Positions 27,951-36,667 of a stretch of 64,000 bases of DNA are shown one piece after another. Each line of letters opens with the position of its first letter. Positions within the stretch are counted from its first letter, which is position 1. The translations under genes were made by a program, and so were the position numbers. The notes beneath the pieces are model-generated. The model was not told where the DNA came from. It did not search any database and saw only the letters and a program-made list of their open reading frames with translations. Origin of the DNA: Pseudomonas mediterranea CFBP 5447 (lineage in GTDB: Bacteria > Pseudomonadota > Gammaproteobacteria > Pseudomonadales > Pseudomonadaceae). The stretch is taken from assembly GCF_000774145.1 (NCBI RefSeq), contig NZ_KN322986.1, positions 668,949-732,948 on the forward strand. The letters are read 5' to 3'.

Positions 27951-29399
27951 TTAGTTAAGCTGTACGCCCAACGCCTTTGCGATACCTTCTCCATAAGCGG
28001 CGTCCGCCTTGAAGAAATGCTGCAGTTGACGGTCGACGACATCCGCTGATACACCGCCCATCGCACCTGCGATATTGCTGATCAACAAGGCCTGCTGCTC
28101 GCTGTTCATCAGGCGGAACAGCGCACCGGCATGGCTGTAGTAGTCAGTGTCTTCCCGATGATCGTAACGATCCGCCGCGCCGGTAAGGGCCAAGGCTGGT
28201 TCCGCATAATGCGGCGCCTGCTTCGGCGCCTCTACGTAGCTGTTGGGCTCGTAGTTCGGTGCTGCCCCGCCATTGCTGCCAAACGCCATGGCTCCGTCGC
28301 GCTGGTAGGTATTGACCGGACTGCGCGGCGCATTCACCGGCAATTGCTGGTGATTGGTGCCGACGCGGTAGCGGTGCGCATCGGCGTAGGCGAACACACG
28401 ACCTTGCAGCATGCGGTCCGGCGACAGGCCTACGCCCGGAACCATGTTGCTCGGCCCGAACGCCGCCTGTTCCACTTCGGCAAAGTAGTTCAGCGGATTG
28501 CGGTTGAGTTCGAGCTCCCCAACTTCAATCAACGGAAACTCTTTCTGCGACCAGGTCTTGGTCACGTCGAATGGATTCTCGTAATGCGCGGCAGCCTGGG
28601 CTTCGGTCATGATCTGGATGCAAACGCTCCATTTCGGGAAGTCACCGCGCTCGATGGCGTTGAACAAGTCACGCTGGGCGTAGTCCGGGTCAGTGCCCGC
28701 CAGACGCGCGGCTTCAGCCGGCGACAGGTTCTTGATGCCTTGCTTGGTCTTGTAGTGCCACTTCACCCAACGACGCTCGCCTTGGGCGTTGATCAGACTG
28801 TAGGTGTGACTGCCGAAGCCGTGCATGTGACGGTAGCCGTCAGGAATGCCGCGATCGGAGAACAGAATGGTGATCTGGTGCAACGCCTCAGGGGAATGGG
28901 ACCAGAAATCCCACATTGCCTGGGCACTTTTCAGATTGCTTTGTGGCAGACGCTTCTGGGTATGGATGAAGTCCGGAAATTTCAGCGGATCACGAATGAA
29001 GAAGACTGGCGTGTTATTGCCAACGATGTCCCAGTTGCCTTCTTCGGTATAGAACTTCAGGGCGAAACCACGGGGATCGCGTTCGGTGTCGGCAGATCCA
29101 CGCTCGCCACCCACGGTGGAAAAGCGCAGGAACGTCGGCGTCTGCTTACCGACCGAATCGAACAGCTTGGCGCTGGTGTACTGGGTGATGTCACGGGTAA
29201 CCGTGAATGTGCCATAGGCGCCCGACCCCTTGGCATGTACACGACGCTCAGGGATGTTCTCGCGGTTGAAGTGAGCAAGTTTTTCGATGAGGTGAAAATC
29301 GTCGAGCAACAGCGGGCCTCGTGGGCCAGCGGAGCGAGAATTCTGGTTATCGGCGACAGGAGCGCCGCTTGCGGTCGTAAGCGTTTTGATCTGGCTCAT
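27951..29399 (-). CDS. katA: Catalase, monofunctional haem type
   Basis: 482 aa, the length of P. aeruginosa KatA. Distal His in RVHAKGSGAYGTF, Asn in VGNNTPVFFIRDPLKF, and proximal Tyr in RVFAYADAHRYRVG. The enzyme disproportionates H2O2. Start at 29399 has GAGGAAG 7 nt before; the frame continues upstream for 37 codons without a ribosome site and is not catalase-like. In P. aeruginosa the adjacent bfrA product supports KatA activity, so the pairing is probably meaningful. Confidence 0.96.
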   Translation of the reverse strand: MSQIKTLTTASGAPVADNQNSRSAGPRGPLLLDDFHLIEKLAHFNRENIPERRVHAKGSGAYGTFTVTRDITQYTSAKLFDSVGKQTPTFLRFSTVGGERGSADTERDPRGFALKFYTEEGNWDIVGNNTPVFFIRDPLKFPDFIHTQKRLPQSNLKSAQAMWDFWSHSPEALHQITILFSDRGIPDGYRHMHGFGSHTYSLINAQGERRWVKWHYKTKQGIKNLSPAEAARLAGTDPDYAQRDLFNAIERGDFPKWSVCIQIMTEAQAAAHYENPFDVTKTWSQKEFPLIEVGELELNRNPLNYFAEVEQAAFGPSNMVPGVGLSPDRMLQGRVFAYADAHRYRVGTNHQQLPVNAPRSPVNTYQRDGAMAFGSNGGAAPNYEPNSYVEAPKQAPHYAEPALALTGAADRYDHREDTDYYSHAGALFRLMNSEQQALLISNIAGAMGGVSADVVDRQLQHFFKADAAYGEGIAKALGVQLN

Positions 29400-29501
29400 G
29401 CTCAATCTTCCTCGGTCGGTCTTCGAACTGCCGCTAATCGGCTGGAAAGGAGTATTGAACATGTTAGTGACAGTATCCAAATTTATTAAATCATGGACGT
29501 C

Positions 29502-29514
29502 GATAGTCATTATC
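29502..29514 (-). promoter_or_regulatory. Candidate OxyR-type dyad upstream of katA
   Basis: On the minus strand GATAATGACTATC forms two inverted GATA/TATC half sites, about 24 nt before a GATACT -10 (29472-29477) with no good -35. OxyR sites use ATAG/CTAT halves spaced 7 nt, so the fit is partial. Another partial CTATTGGCAATA lies nearby. Treat as a lead only. Confidence 0.3.
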
Positions 29515-29578
29515 TAACGAAGCCGTATTGCCAATAGCGAAGCCAACCGCAACGGCTCTTTCACTTTTCATCAGGCAC

Positions 29579-29603
29579 AAAAAACCGGGCACTAGGCCCG
29601 GTT
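29579..29603 (-). terminator. rplQ / alpha operon terminator
   Basis: On the minus strand: stem AACCGGGC / GCCCGGTT, loop CTAGT, then T6. It ends the alpha operon 17 nt after the rplQ stop. Confidence 0.93.
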
Positions 29604-29620
29604 CTTTGTATATTGCCGTC

Positions 29621-30007
29621 TTACTCAGCGGATACAGCTTCACCGCCGGTAGCACGATCAACCAACTCGACGTACGCCATAGGCGCGTTGTCGCCAGCGC
29701 GGAAACCGCACTTGAGGATGCGCAGGTAGCCACCCTCACGGGTAGCGTAACGCTTGCCCAGATCGTTGAAGAGCTTACCAACGATAGCTTTCGAACGAGT
29801 ACGGTCGAAAGCCAGGCGGCGGTTAGCCAGGCTATCTGTCTTGGCCAGAGTGATCAGCGGCTCAGCAACGCGACGCAGTTCTTTGGCTTTCGGCAGTGTA
29901 GTTTTGATCAGCTCGTGCTCGAACAGCGACACCGCCATGTTTTGGAACATGGCCTTGCGGTGCGAGCTGGTGCGGCTCAGGTGACGACCACTTTTACGAT
30001 GACGCAT
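29621..30007 (-). CDS. rplQ: Large-subunit ribosomal protein L17
   Basis: 128 aa. Begins MRHRKSGRHLSRTSSHRKAM, with the L17 core KELRRVAEPLITLAKTDSLA and RDVxN-free loop GYLRILKCGFRAGDNAPMAYVELVD. L17 binds 23S rRNA near the polypeptide exit. Last gene of the alpha operon, 42 nt after rpoA; a terminator follows. Confidence 0.98.
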   Translation of the reverse strand: MRHRKSGRHLSRTSSHRKAMFQNMAVSLFEHELIKTTLPKAKELRRVAEPLITLAKTDSLANRRLAFDRTRSKAIVGKLFNDLGKRYATREGGYLRILKCGFRAGDNAPMAYVELVDRATGGEAVSAE

Positions 30008-30049
30008 GGTTCATTCCTTACCAAACACAACGTTCGGTGATTACGACGA

Positions 30050-31051
30050 TCAGGCAGTCGCCTTGTCGTCCTTCTTAAGACTTGCAGGCGGCCAGTTGTC
30101 GAGGCGCATGCCGAGGGACAGACCGCGGGAGGCCAGAACGTCCTTGATTTCAGTCAAGGATTTCTTGCCAAGGTTCGGAGTCTTCAACAGCTCTACTTCG
30201 GTACGCTGAATCAGGTCGCCGATGTAGTAGATGTTTTCCGCCTTAAGGCAGTTAGCCGAACGTACAGTCAGTTCCAGATCGTCAACCGGGCGAAGCAGGA
30301 TCGGATCGATCTCGTCTTCCTGCTCGACAACCACTGGCTCACTGTCACCCTTGAGGTCGACGAACGCAGCCAACTGCTGTTGCAGGATGGTTGCAGCGCG
30401 GCGGATAGCCTCTTCAGGATCCAGGGTACCGTTGGTTTCCAGATCAATAACCAGCTTGTCCAGGTTGGTACGCTGCTCGACACGGGCGTTTTCCACCACG
30501 TATGCGATACGGCGAACCGGGCTGAACGAAGAGTCGAGCTGCAAGCGACCGATGCTGCGGCTTTCGTCTTCATCGCTCTGACGCGAGTCTGCCGGTTCAT
30601 AACCACGACCACGAGCTACGGTGAGCTTCATGTTCAGGGCGCCGTTAGACGCCAGGTTAGCGATTACGTGATCGGGGTTAACGATCTCGACATCATGATC
30701 CAGCTGAATATCGGCAGCGGTAACCACCCCCGAACCCTTCTTCGACAAGGTCAGCGTAACTTCGTCACGACCGTGCAGCTTGATAGCCAGACCTTTAAGG
30801 TTCAACAGGATTTCAATGACATCTTCCTGTACGCCTTCGATGGCGCTGTACTCGTGGAGTACACCGTCAATCTCGGCCTCGACTACTGCACAGCCGGGCA
30901 TTGAGGACAACAGGATGCGGCGCAGCGCGTTGCCCAGGGTGTGGCCGAAACCACGCTCGAGAGGCTCGAGAGTGATCTTGGCGCGGGTTGGACTGACAAC
31001 CTGCACATCAATATGGCGGGGTGTCAGGAACTCATTTACCGAAATCTGCAT
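30050..31051 (-). CDS. rpoA: RNA polymerase alpha subunit
   Basis: 333 aa. The N-terminal domain (about 1-235) assembles beta and beta'; it has GFGHTLGNALRRILLSSMPG. A flexible linker leads to the C-terminal domain (about 255-315, VRSANCLKAENIYYIGDLI and TPNLGKKSLTEIKDVLASRG) that binds UP elements and activators. Encoded inside the alpha operon between rpsD and rplQ, so alpha dose follows S4 feedback in E. coli. Confidence 0.99.
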   Translation of the reverse strand: MQISVNEFLTPRHIDVQVVSPTRAKITLEPLERGFGHTLGNALRRILLSSMPGCAVVEAEIDGVLHEYSAIEGVQEDVIEILLNLKGLAIKLHGRDEVTLTLSKKGSGVVTAADIQLDHDVEIVNPDHVIANLASNGALNMKLTVARGRGYEPADSRQSDEDESRSIGRLQLDSSFSPVRRIAYVVENARVEQRTNLDKLVIDLETNGTLDPEEAIRRAATILQQQLAAFVDLKGDSEPVVVEQEDEIDPILLRPVDDLELTVRSANCLKAENIYYIGDLIQRTEVELLKTPNLGKKSLTEIKDVLASRGLSLGMRLDNWPPASLKKDDKATA

Positions 31052-31073
31052 GGATGCACCTATTTTCTAGCCC

Positions 31074-31694
31074 TTACTTGGAGTAGAGCTCGACAATCAG
31101 GCTTTCGTTGATGTCGGCGGACAGATCACTGCGAGCTGGAACGTTCTTGAAAACGCCCGACTTCTTCTCAGTGTCTACTTCTACCCATTCTACGCGGCCA
31201 CGTTGGGCACACAGATCGAGAGCTTGGACAATGCGAAGTTGGTTCTTTGCTTTCTCGCGAACAGCAACCACGTCACCAGCACGAACCTGGTAGGACGGAA
31301 CGTTTACGGTCTGACCGTTAACGCTGATCGACTTGTGCGATACCAGCTGACGGGATTCGGCACGAGTAGAACCGAAACCCATACGGTATACAACGTTGTC
31401 CAGACGGCATTCGAGCAGCTGCAACAGGTTTTCGCCGGTTGCGCCTTTCTTGCCAGCAGCTTCTTTGTAGTAGCCGCTGAATTGACGCTCGAGAACGCCG
31501 TAGATACGACGGACCTTCTGCTTTTCACGCAGTTGGGTGCCGTAGTCGGACTGGCGACCGCGGCGTTGGCCGTGGATACCAGGTGCTGCTTCGATGTTGC
31601 ACTTCGATTCGATCGCGCGCACGCCGCTCTTCAGGAAGAGATCGGTGCCTTCGCGACGAGCGAGTTTGCATTTTGGACCAATGTAACGAGCCAT
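31074..31694 (-). CDS. rpsD: Small-subunit ribosomal protein S4
   Basis: 206 aa. It starts MARYIGPKCKLARREGTDLF and carries the S4 RNA-binding domain (RLDNVVYRMGFGSTRAESRQ, then QVRAGDVVAVREK). S4 starts 30S assembly with 16S rRNA. In E. coli it also represses the alpha operon by binding its leader; the leader here is about 53 nt. Confidence 0.98.
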   Translation of the reverse strand: MARYIGPKCKLARREGTDLFLKSGVRAIESKCNIEAAPGIHGQRRGRQSDYGTQLREKQKVRRIYGVLERQFSGYYKEAAGKKGATGENLLQLLECRLDNVVYRMGFGSTRAESRQLVSHKSISVNGQTVNVPSYQVRAGDVVAVREKAKNQLRIVQALDLCAQRGRVEWVEVDTEKKSGVFKNVPARSDLSADINESLIVELYSK

Positions 31695-31712
31695 TCTTTA
31701 CAATCTCCTGGA

Positions 31713-32102
31713 TTACACGCGGCGCTTCTTCGGCGGACGGCACCCGTTGTGCGGGATTGGCGTCACGTCGGTGATGCTGGCGATCTTGTAGCCACAGCCG
31801 TTCAAAGCACGAACTGCGGATTCACGACCTGGACCTGGACCCTTGACGTTGACGTCGAGGTTTTTCAGGCCGTATTCCAGCGCAGCTTGACCAGCACGCT
31901 CAGCAGCTACTTGAGCAGCGAACGGGGTGGACTTGCGGGAACCGCGGAAACCCGAACCACCGGAGGTAGCCCAGGAAAGAGCGTTACCTTGACGGTCGGT
32001 AATGGTCACGATGGTGTTGTTAAAAGAAGCATGGATGTGGGCGATGCCATCAACCACTGTCTTTTTAACTTTTTTACGAGGACGAGCAGCAGGTTTTGCC
32101 AT
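31713..32102 (-). CDS. rpsK: Small-subunit ribosomal protein S11
   Basis: 129 aa. Core: VVDGIAHIHASFNNTIVTIT, WATSGGSGFRGSRKSTPFAA, and a basic C-terminus ITDVTPIPHNGCRPPKKRRV. It forms the 30S platform near the E site. 18 nt before rpsD and 30 nt after rpsM. Confidence 0.98.
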   Translation of the reverse strand: MAKPAARPRKKVKKTVVDGIAHIHASFNNTIVTITDRQGNALSWATSGGSGFRGSRKSTPFAAQVAAERAGQAALEYGLKNLDVNVKGPGPGRESAVRALNGCGYKIASITDVTPIPHNGCRPPKKRRV

Positions 32103-32132
32103 GATTAAATTCCTGTCGATTCGCTGGGGCGA

Positions 32133-32489
32133 TTACTTGCGGATCGGCTTACGCGGACCTTTACGGGTACGCGCGTTGGTCTTGGTACGCTGACCGCGTA
32201 CTGGCAGACCACGACGATGACGCAGACCGCGATAGCAACCGAGGTCCATCAAGCGCTTGATTTTCATGTTGACTTCGCGACGCAGGTCACCTTCAGTGGT
32301 GAACTTCGCCACTTCGCCACGCAGCTGTTCAATCTGCTCGTCGCTCAGATCTTTGATCTTTGCCGCTGGGTTGACCCCAGCCACTGCACAAATTTTCTGT
32401 GCAGTAGTGCGACCAACACCATAGATGTAGGTCAGCGAGATAACAGTATGCTTGTTATCTGGAATGTTGACGCCTGCAATACGGGCCAT
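32133..32489 (-). CDS. rpsM: Small-subunit ribosomal protein S13
   Basis: 118 aa. MARIAGVNIPDNKHTVISL, the GVGRTTAQKICAVAGV helix-hairpin segment, and a lysine-rich tail RTRKGPRKPIRK that reaches the tRNAs. First gene of the alpha operon, with its own promoter upstream (32549-32577). Confidence 0.98.
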   Translation of the reverse strand: MARIAGVNIPDNKHTVISLTYIYGVGRTTAQKICAVAGVNPAAKIKDLSDEQIEQLRGEVAKFTTEGDLRREVNMKIKRLMDLGCYRGLRHRRGLPVRGQRTKTNARTRKGPRKPIRK

Positions 32490-32548
32490 TCAGTGGGACT
32501 CCAATTGACAGCTACCTACGCCCCGGAAGCCAAGAAATAGGGCGCGAG

Positions 32549-32577
32549 ATAATATCGCTGTAATAACAAATAATCAA
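32549..32577 (-). promoter_or_regulatory. Sigma-70 promoter of the alpha operon (rpsM)
   Basis: On the minus strand TTGATT (32572-32577), 17-nt spacer, TATTAT (32549-32554). It predicts a start near 32542 and a 53-nt leader before rpsM. The -35 directly follows the rpmJ hairpin. Confidence 0.8.
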
Positions 32578-32602
32578 CCCGGCAGCGCACTAGCTGCCGG
32601 GC
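32576..32602 (-). terminator. Hairpin after rpmJ (spc/alpha boundary)
   Basis: Stem CCCGGCAGC / GCTGCCGGG with a 6-nt loop, 18 nt past the rpmJ stop. On the minus strand it is followed by TTGATTATTTG rather than a clean T run, so it may end only part of the transcripts. Confidence 0.65.
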
Positions 32603-32619
32603 TTAAAGCACAATCACAC

Positions 32620-32736
32620 TCAGCCTTGGCGCTGTTTGTGACGCGGTTCCGCGCTGCAAATTACTCGAACAACACCTTCGCGGCGAATAATCTTGCAGTT
32701 ACGGCACAGCTTTTTCACCGATGCACGAACTTTCAT
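32620..32736 (-). CDS. rpmJ: Large-subunit ribosomal protein L36 (zinc-ribbon form)
   Basis: 38 aa: [14 protein letters not shown]... The zinc ligands Cys11, Cys14, Cys27 and His33 are all present, so this is the zinc-binding (C+) version. Bacteria that tune zinc often keep a second, zinc-free copy under Zur control elsewhere. 30 nt after secY. It matches the PA4242 position. Confidence 0.96.
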
Positions 32737-32766
32737 CACCAACTCCTCGAACCTTATGGACGCTAC

Positions 32767-34095
32767 TCAGCGCAGCATGCCGCTGCCGTAGCCCTTCAGG
32801 TTGGCTTTCTTCATCAGGGATTCGTACTGGTGCGAAACGAGGTGCGATTGTACTTGGGACATGAAGTCCATCACAACCACGACCACGATCAGCAACGAGG
32901 TCCCGCCAAGGTAGAACGGTACGTTTGCTGCAACCACCAGGAACTGGGGCAACAGGCAGACGGCCGTCATGTAAAGAGCACCGAACATGGTCAAGCGAGT
33001 CAGAACGCCATCAATGTAGCGCGCAGACTGCTCACCTGGACGGATGCCCGGAATAAAGGCACCGGACTTCTTCAGGTTTTCCGCTACGTCTTTCGGATTG
33101 AACATCAACGCCGTATAGAAGAAGCAGAAGAAAATAATCCCTGCACTAAACAGCAGAATATTCAACGGCTGACCAGGAGCGATCGACTGCGAGAGGTCCT
33201 GCAACCAGCCCATACCTTCAGACTGGCCGAACCAGGCACCCAACGAAGCCGGGAACAGCAAGATGCTGCTCGCGAAAATAGCCGGGATAACGCCGGCCAT
33301 GTTCACCTTCAACGGCAAGTGGCTGGTCTGCGCAGCAAATACCTTGCGGCCTTGCTGACGCTTGGCGTAGTGAACAGCAATACGACGCTGACCACGCTCA
33401 ATGAACACCACGAAACCGATAATCGCTACTGCCAGCAAACCGATGGCAACCAGGGCGAAAATGTTGATATCACCCTGACGCGCAGACTCGAAAGACTGCC
33501 CGATCGCTCTCGGAAGACCGGCGACGATACCTGCGAAGATCAACATCGAGATACCGTTGCCAACACCACGCTCAGTAATCTGCTCACCCAACCACATCAT
33601 GAACATCGCGCCCGCCACAAAGGTGGTAACCGCGACGAAATAGAAGCTGAGGTCAGCATTGAACGAAACGCCCTGCCCTGCCAGGCCAATGGACATGCCA
33701 ATGGCCTGGACGAGAGCGAGTACGACAGTGCCGTAGCGGGTGTACTGGCTGATCTTGCGACGGCCAGCTTCACCTTCCTTCTTCAACTGCTCCAACTGCG
33801 GGCTGACGGCAGTCATCAGCTGCATGATGATCGATGCCGAGATGTACGGCATGATCCCCAGTGCAAAGATGCTCATCCGCTCCAGCGCGCCGCCGGAAAA
33901 CATGTTGAACAAGCTAAGAATGGTCCCCTCATTCTGTCGAAACAGGTCTGCGAGTCGGTCCGGGTTGATACCTGGAACCGGGATGTGTGCGCCTATTCGG
34001 TAGACGATAATCGCCAGGAACAGAAAACGCAGACGAGCCCAGAGTTCAGACATACCGCCTTTGCCGAGCGCAGAGAGAGCACCTTGCTTAGCCAT
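32767..34095 (-). CDS. secY: Preprotein translocase SecY
   Basis: 442 aa with ten hydrophobic segments. Conserved blocks: GKGGMSELWARLRFLFLAI at the N-terminus, LGIMPYISASIIMQL (second segment), TERGVGNGISMLIFAGIVAG, and the C-terminal end KGYGSGMLR. It forms the membrane channel with SecE (59489-59857) and SecG. Its ATG abuts the L15 stop with no gap, indicating coupling inside the spc operon. Confidence 0.98.
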   Translation of the reverse strand: MAKQGALSALGKGGMSELWARLRFLFLAIIVYRIGAHIPVPGINPDRLADLFRQNEGTILSLFNMFSGGALERMSIFALGIMPYISASIIMQLMTAVSPQLEQLKKEGEAGRRKISQYTRYGTVVLALVQAIGMSIGLAGQGVSFNADLSFYFVAVTTFVAGAMFMMWLGEQITERGVGNGISMLIFAGIVAGLPRAIGQSFESARQGDINIFALVAIGLLAVAIIGFVVFIERGQRRIAVHYAKRQQGRKVFAAQTSHLPLKVNMAGVIPAIFASSILLFPASLGAWFGQSEGMGWLQDLSQSIAPGQPLNILLFSAGIIFFCFFYTALMFNPKDVAENLKKSGAFIPGIRPGEQSARYIDGVLTRLTMFGALYMTAVCLLPQFLVVAANVPFYLGGTSLLIVVVVVMDFMSQVQSHLVSHQYESLMKKANLKGYGSGMLR

Positions 34096-34533
34096 TTATT
34101 CCTCGAACTTGCCGCCAGCTGCTTCGATAGCCGCACGCGCACCTTTGGTGGCGCCGATTCCCTTTCCGATGGTGACAGCGCGAGCAACTTCGCCCGACAG
34201 CATGATTTTCACACGCTGTACGTTCTGGTTGATCACGTTGGCATCCTTCAGGGACTGCACGGTGACGATGTCGCCGTCCACTTTAGCCAGCTCGGACAGA
34301 CGCACTTCTGCGCGATCCATGGCCTTCAGGGAAACGAAACCGAACTTCGGCAGGCGACGATGCAGCGGCTGTTGGCCGCCTTCAAAGCCTGGAGCAATGG
34401 TGCCACCGGAGCGGGAGGTCTGACCTTTGTGGCCACGGCCACCGGTCTTGCCCAAACCACTACCGATACCACGGCCCGGACGATGCTTTTCGCGACGGGA
34501 ACCCGGCGCTGGACTCAGATCATTGAGTTTCAT
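34096..34533 (-). CDS. rplO: Large-subunit ribosomal protein L15
   Basis: 145 aa. MKLNDLSPAPGSRREKHRPG, GSGLGKTGGRGHKGQTSRSG, and FEGGQQPLHRRLPKFGF. It binds late in 50S assembly. It directly precedes secY, and the rpmD stop lies 3 nt upstream of its ATG. Confidence 0.98.
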   Translation of the reverse strand: MKLNDLSPAPGSRREKHRPGRGIGSGLGKTGGRGHKGQTSRSGGTIAPGFEGGQQPLHRRLPKFGFVSLKAMDRAEVRLSELAKVDGDIVTVQSLKDANVINQNVQRVKIMLSGEVARAVTIGKGIGATKGARAAIEAAGGKFEE

Positions 34534-34536
34534 CGA

Positions 34537-34713
34537 TTAACCCTCGACACGCAGCATGTAGTAAGCCTTGTTGATCATCCCGCGATTCTCGGGAGTATCC
34601 TGGACTTCTACAGTGTGACCGATGCGACGCAGACCCAGACCCTTAACGCACAGTTTGTGGTTAGGGATGCGGCCGGTCATGCTTTTGATCAGCGTAACTT
34701 TTACGGTAGCCAT
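34537..34713 (-). CDS. rpmD: Large-subunit ribosomal protein L30
   Basis: 58 aa: [20 protein letters not shown], then [20 protein letters not shown], ending YYMLRVEG. Full length for the family. The rpsE stop lies 2 nt upstream of its ATG, and it precedes rplO by 3 nt; the order rpsE-rpmD-rplO is universal in the spc operon. Confidence 0.97.
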
Positions 34714-34715
34714 GA

Positions 34716-35216
34716 TCAGAAGATCTCCTTGACGCTTTTGCCACGCTTGGCGGCAATGGATTCAGGAGACTGCATTGCCTTCAAACCCTTGAAAGTGGCG
34801 TGAACCACGTTTACTGGGTTAGTCGAGCCGTAGCACTTGGCCAGAACGTTCTGAACGCCAGCAACTTCGAGGACAGCACGCATAGCGCCGCCAGCGATGA
34901 TACCGGTACCTTCAGAAGCAGGCTGCATGTACACCTTCGAAGCGCCATGGGCAGACTTCATTGCGTACTGCAGGGTGGTGCCGTTCAGATCAACCTGGAT
35001 CATGTTGCGGCGAGCAGCTTCCATTGCCTTCTGGATCGCAGCAGGCACTTCACGCGACTTGCCACGGCCGAAGCCAACACGGCCTTTACCATCACCAACC
35101 ACGGTCAGCGCGGTGAAAGTGAAGATACGGCCGCCTTTAACGGTTTTGGCTACGCGGTTAACTTGAACCAGCTTCTCGATGTAGCCTTCGTCGCGCTTTT
35201 GGTCGTTATTTGACAT
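34716..35216 (-). CDS. rpsE: Small-subunit ribosomal protein S5
   Basis: 166 aa. An N-terminal dsRNA-binding-like fold ([39 protein letters not shown]) and a C-terminal alpha/beta domain ([19 protein letters not shown]). S5 helps accuracy and 30S opening to mRNA; the loop between strands (near KTVKGG) is the site of spectinomycin resistance in other bacteria and reads as wild type. Confidence 0.98.
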
Positions 35217-35219
35217 AAC

Positions 35220-35570
35220 TTAGAACTCCAGCCCAGCTTCACGAGCAGCATCAGCCAGCGCCTTGACGCGGCCGTGGTACTTGAAGCCAGAGCGGTCGAA
35301 AGCCACCTGCGAGACGCCAGCGGCTTTAGCACGCGTAGCGACCAGCTGGCCAACCTTAGTGGCCGCGTCGATGTTGCCGGTGGCACCATCACGCAGTTCT
35401 TTATCCAAAGTCGAGGCACTTGCCAGGACCTTGTTGCCGTCGGCCGAAATGACCTGGGCGTAGATGTGCTGCGAAGAGCGGAACACGCAGAGACGCACGA
35501 CTTCGAGTTCGTGCATTTTCAGGCGTGCTTTGCGAGCGCGACGCAGTCGAGTAACTTTTTTGTCGGTCAT
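35220..35570 (-). CDS. rplR: Large-subunit ribosomal protein L18
   Basis: 116 aa. RKARLKMHELEVVRLCVFRS, HIYAQVISADGNKVLASAST, and the C-terminal DRSGFKYHGRVKALADAARE. L18 attaches 5S rRNA to the 50S subunit together with L5. 3 nt before rpsE. Confidence 0.98.
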   Translation of the reverse strand: MTDKKVTRLRRARKARLKMHELEVVRLCVFRSSQHIYAQVISADGNKVLASASTLDKELRDGATGNIDAATKVGQLVATRAKAAGVSQVAFDRSGFKYHGRVKALADAAREAGLEF

Positions 35571-35580
35571 TTGCTATGCC

Positions 35581-36114
35581 CTACTTCTTCTTGGCTTCTT
35601 TACGACGGACGACTTCGTCCGCGTAGCGCACACCCTTGCCTTTGTACGGCTCTGGTGGACGGAAGTCGCGGATCTCGGCGGCCACTTGACCTACCAGCTG
35701 CTTGTCGATGCCCTTGATCAGGATATCGGTCTGGCTAGGAGTCTCAGCGGTGATGCCTTCCGGCAGTTCGTAATCCACTGGGTGCGAGAAGCCAAGAGCC
35801 AGGTTCAGAACCGAGCCTTTTGCTTGCGCTTTGTAACCAACACCGACCAGCTGGAGCTTGCGCTCGAAGCCTTGGCTTACGCCTTGGACCATGTTGTTTA
35901 CCAACGCACGAGTGGTACCAGCCATTGCGCGAGTCTGTTGATCGCCATTGCGAGCAGCGAAACGCAGCTCACCGGCTTCTTCAACGATCTCAACGGACGA
36001 ATGGATGTTCAGTTCAAGAGTGCCCTTGGCACCCTTCACCGAAAGCTGTTGGCCTGCGAATTTGACTTCGACACCGGCTGGCAGCTTAACGGGGTTCTTA
36101 GCGACGCGAGACAT
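35581..36114 (-). CDS. rplF: Large-subunit ribosomal protein L6
   Basis: 177 aa. MSRVAKNPVKLPAGVEVKFA, two homologous alpha/beta domains, and the C-terminal RPPEPYKGKGVRYADEVVRR followed by a lysine tail. It lies near the sarcin-ricin loop and stalk base. 12 nt after rpsH. Confidence 0.98.
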   Translation of the reverse strand: MSRVAKNPVKLPAGVEVKFAGQQLSVKGAKGTLELNIHSSVEIVEEAGELRFAARNGDQQTRAMAGTTRALVNNMVQGVSQGFERKLQLVGVGYKAQAKGSVLNLALGFSHPVDYELPEGITAETPSQTDILIKGIDKQLVGQVAAEIRDFRPPEPYKGKGVRYADEVVRRKEAKKK

Positions 36115-36126
36115 GCTTATCCCCCC

Positions 36127-36519
36127 TTAGAACACAGTGCAAAGAACTTCGCCGCCGACACCGGCAGCGCGCGCAGCACGATCAGTCATCACACCCTTGT
36201 TGGTGGAGACGATAGACACGCCCAGACCGCCGCGAACTTTCGGCAGATCCTCGACGGACTTGTACTGACGCAGGCCTGGACGGCTAACGCGCTTCACTTC
36301 CTCGATGACCGGACGGCCTTCGAAGTATTTCAGCTCGATGGACAGCAGAGGCTTGATTTCGCTGCTGATCTGATAACCCGCGATGTAACCTTCGTCCTTC
36401 AGGACTTTTGCTACAGCCACCTTCAACGTGGAAGACGGCATGCTTACGACGGACTTTTCAGCCATCTGGGCATTACGGATTCGAGTTAGCATGTCCGCTA
36501 ACGGGTCCTGCATACTCAT
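36127..36519 (-). CDS. rpsH: Small-subunit ribosomal protein S8
   Basis: 130 aa. MSMQDPLADMLTRIRNAQMA, VSRPGLRQYKSVEDLPKV and the conserved GVSIVSTNKGVMTDRAARAA. S8 binds helix 21 of 16S rRNA and in E. coli is the repressor of the spc operon. Here it follows a 209-nt spacer with its own promoter rather than sitting 10-20 nt from rpsN. AGGAG lies 10 nt before the ATG at 36519. Confidence 0.98.
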   Translation of the reverse strand: MSMQDPLADMLTRIRNAQMAEKSVVSMPSSTLKVAVAKVLKDEGYIAGYQISSEIKPLLSIELKYFEGRPVIEEVKRVSRPGLRQYKSVEDLPKVRGGLGVSIVSTNKGVMTDRAARAAGVGGEVLCTVF

Positions 36520-36617
36520 GGGCTAGACGCTCCTAATGCAAAAAAATTAGCCTTGCGGCTACTACGTGTCGCCGAGAAACTCCGAGCAAGAAAAACACGG
36601 GCTCAGGCGAGCCGGTC

Positions 36618-36646
36618 ATTCTAGACACACCCCAGAAATGAATCAA
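36618..36646 (-). promoter_or_regulatory. Internal sigma-70 promoter of the spc operon (rpsH)
   Basis: On the minus strand TTGATT (36641-36646), 17-nt spacer, TAGAAT (36618-36623), then the GC-rich discriminator GACCGGC. The bases CCGGCTCGC after the -10 are also found after the tyrT -10. Predicted leader before rpsH is about 95 nt and holds a GGCTC/GAGCC hairpin (36600-36613). Confidence 0.7.
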
Positions 36647-36667
36647 GCCCCAAAAGGGGCTTGATTC
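36640..36667 (-). terminator. 12-bp hairpin in the rpsN-rpsH spacer
   Basis: Perfect stem GAATCAAGCCCC / GGGGCTTGATTC with a four-base loop. Its 3' arm on the minus strand contains the -35 box TTGATT. It has the shape of an intrinsic terminator but no T run, so it could be an attenuator, a processing site or a weak terminator. The spacer 36520-36728 contains no gene. Confidence 0.65.

Noticed and set aside
29400..29510. N-terminal extension of KatA
   Set aside because: The extra 37 residues are not catalase-like and the GAGGAAG site serves the ATG at 29399.
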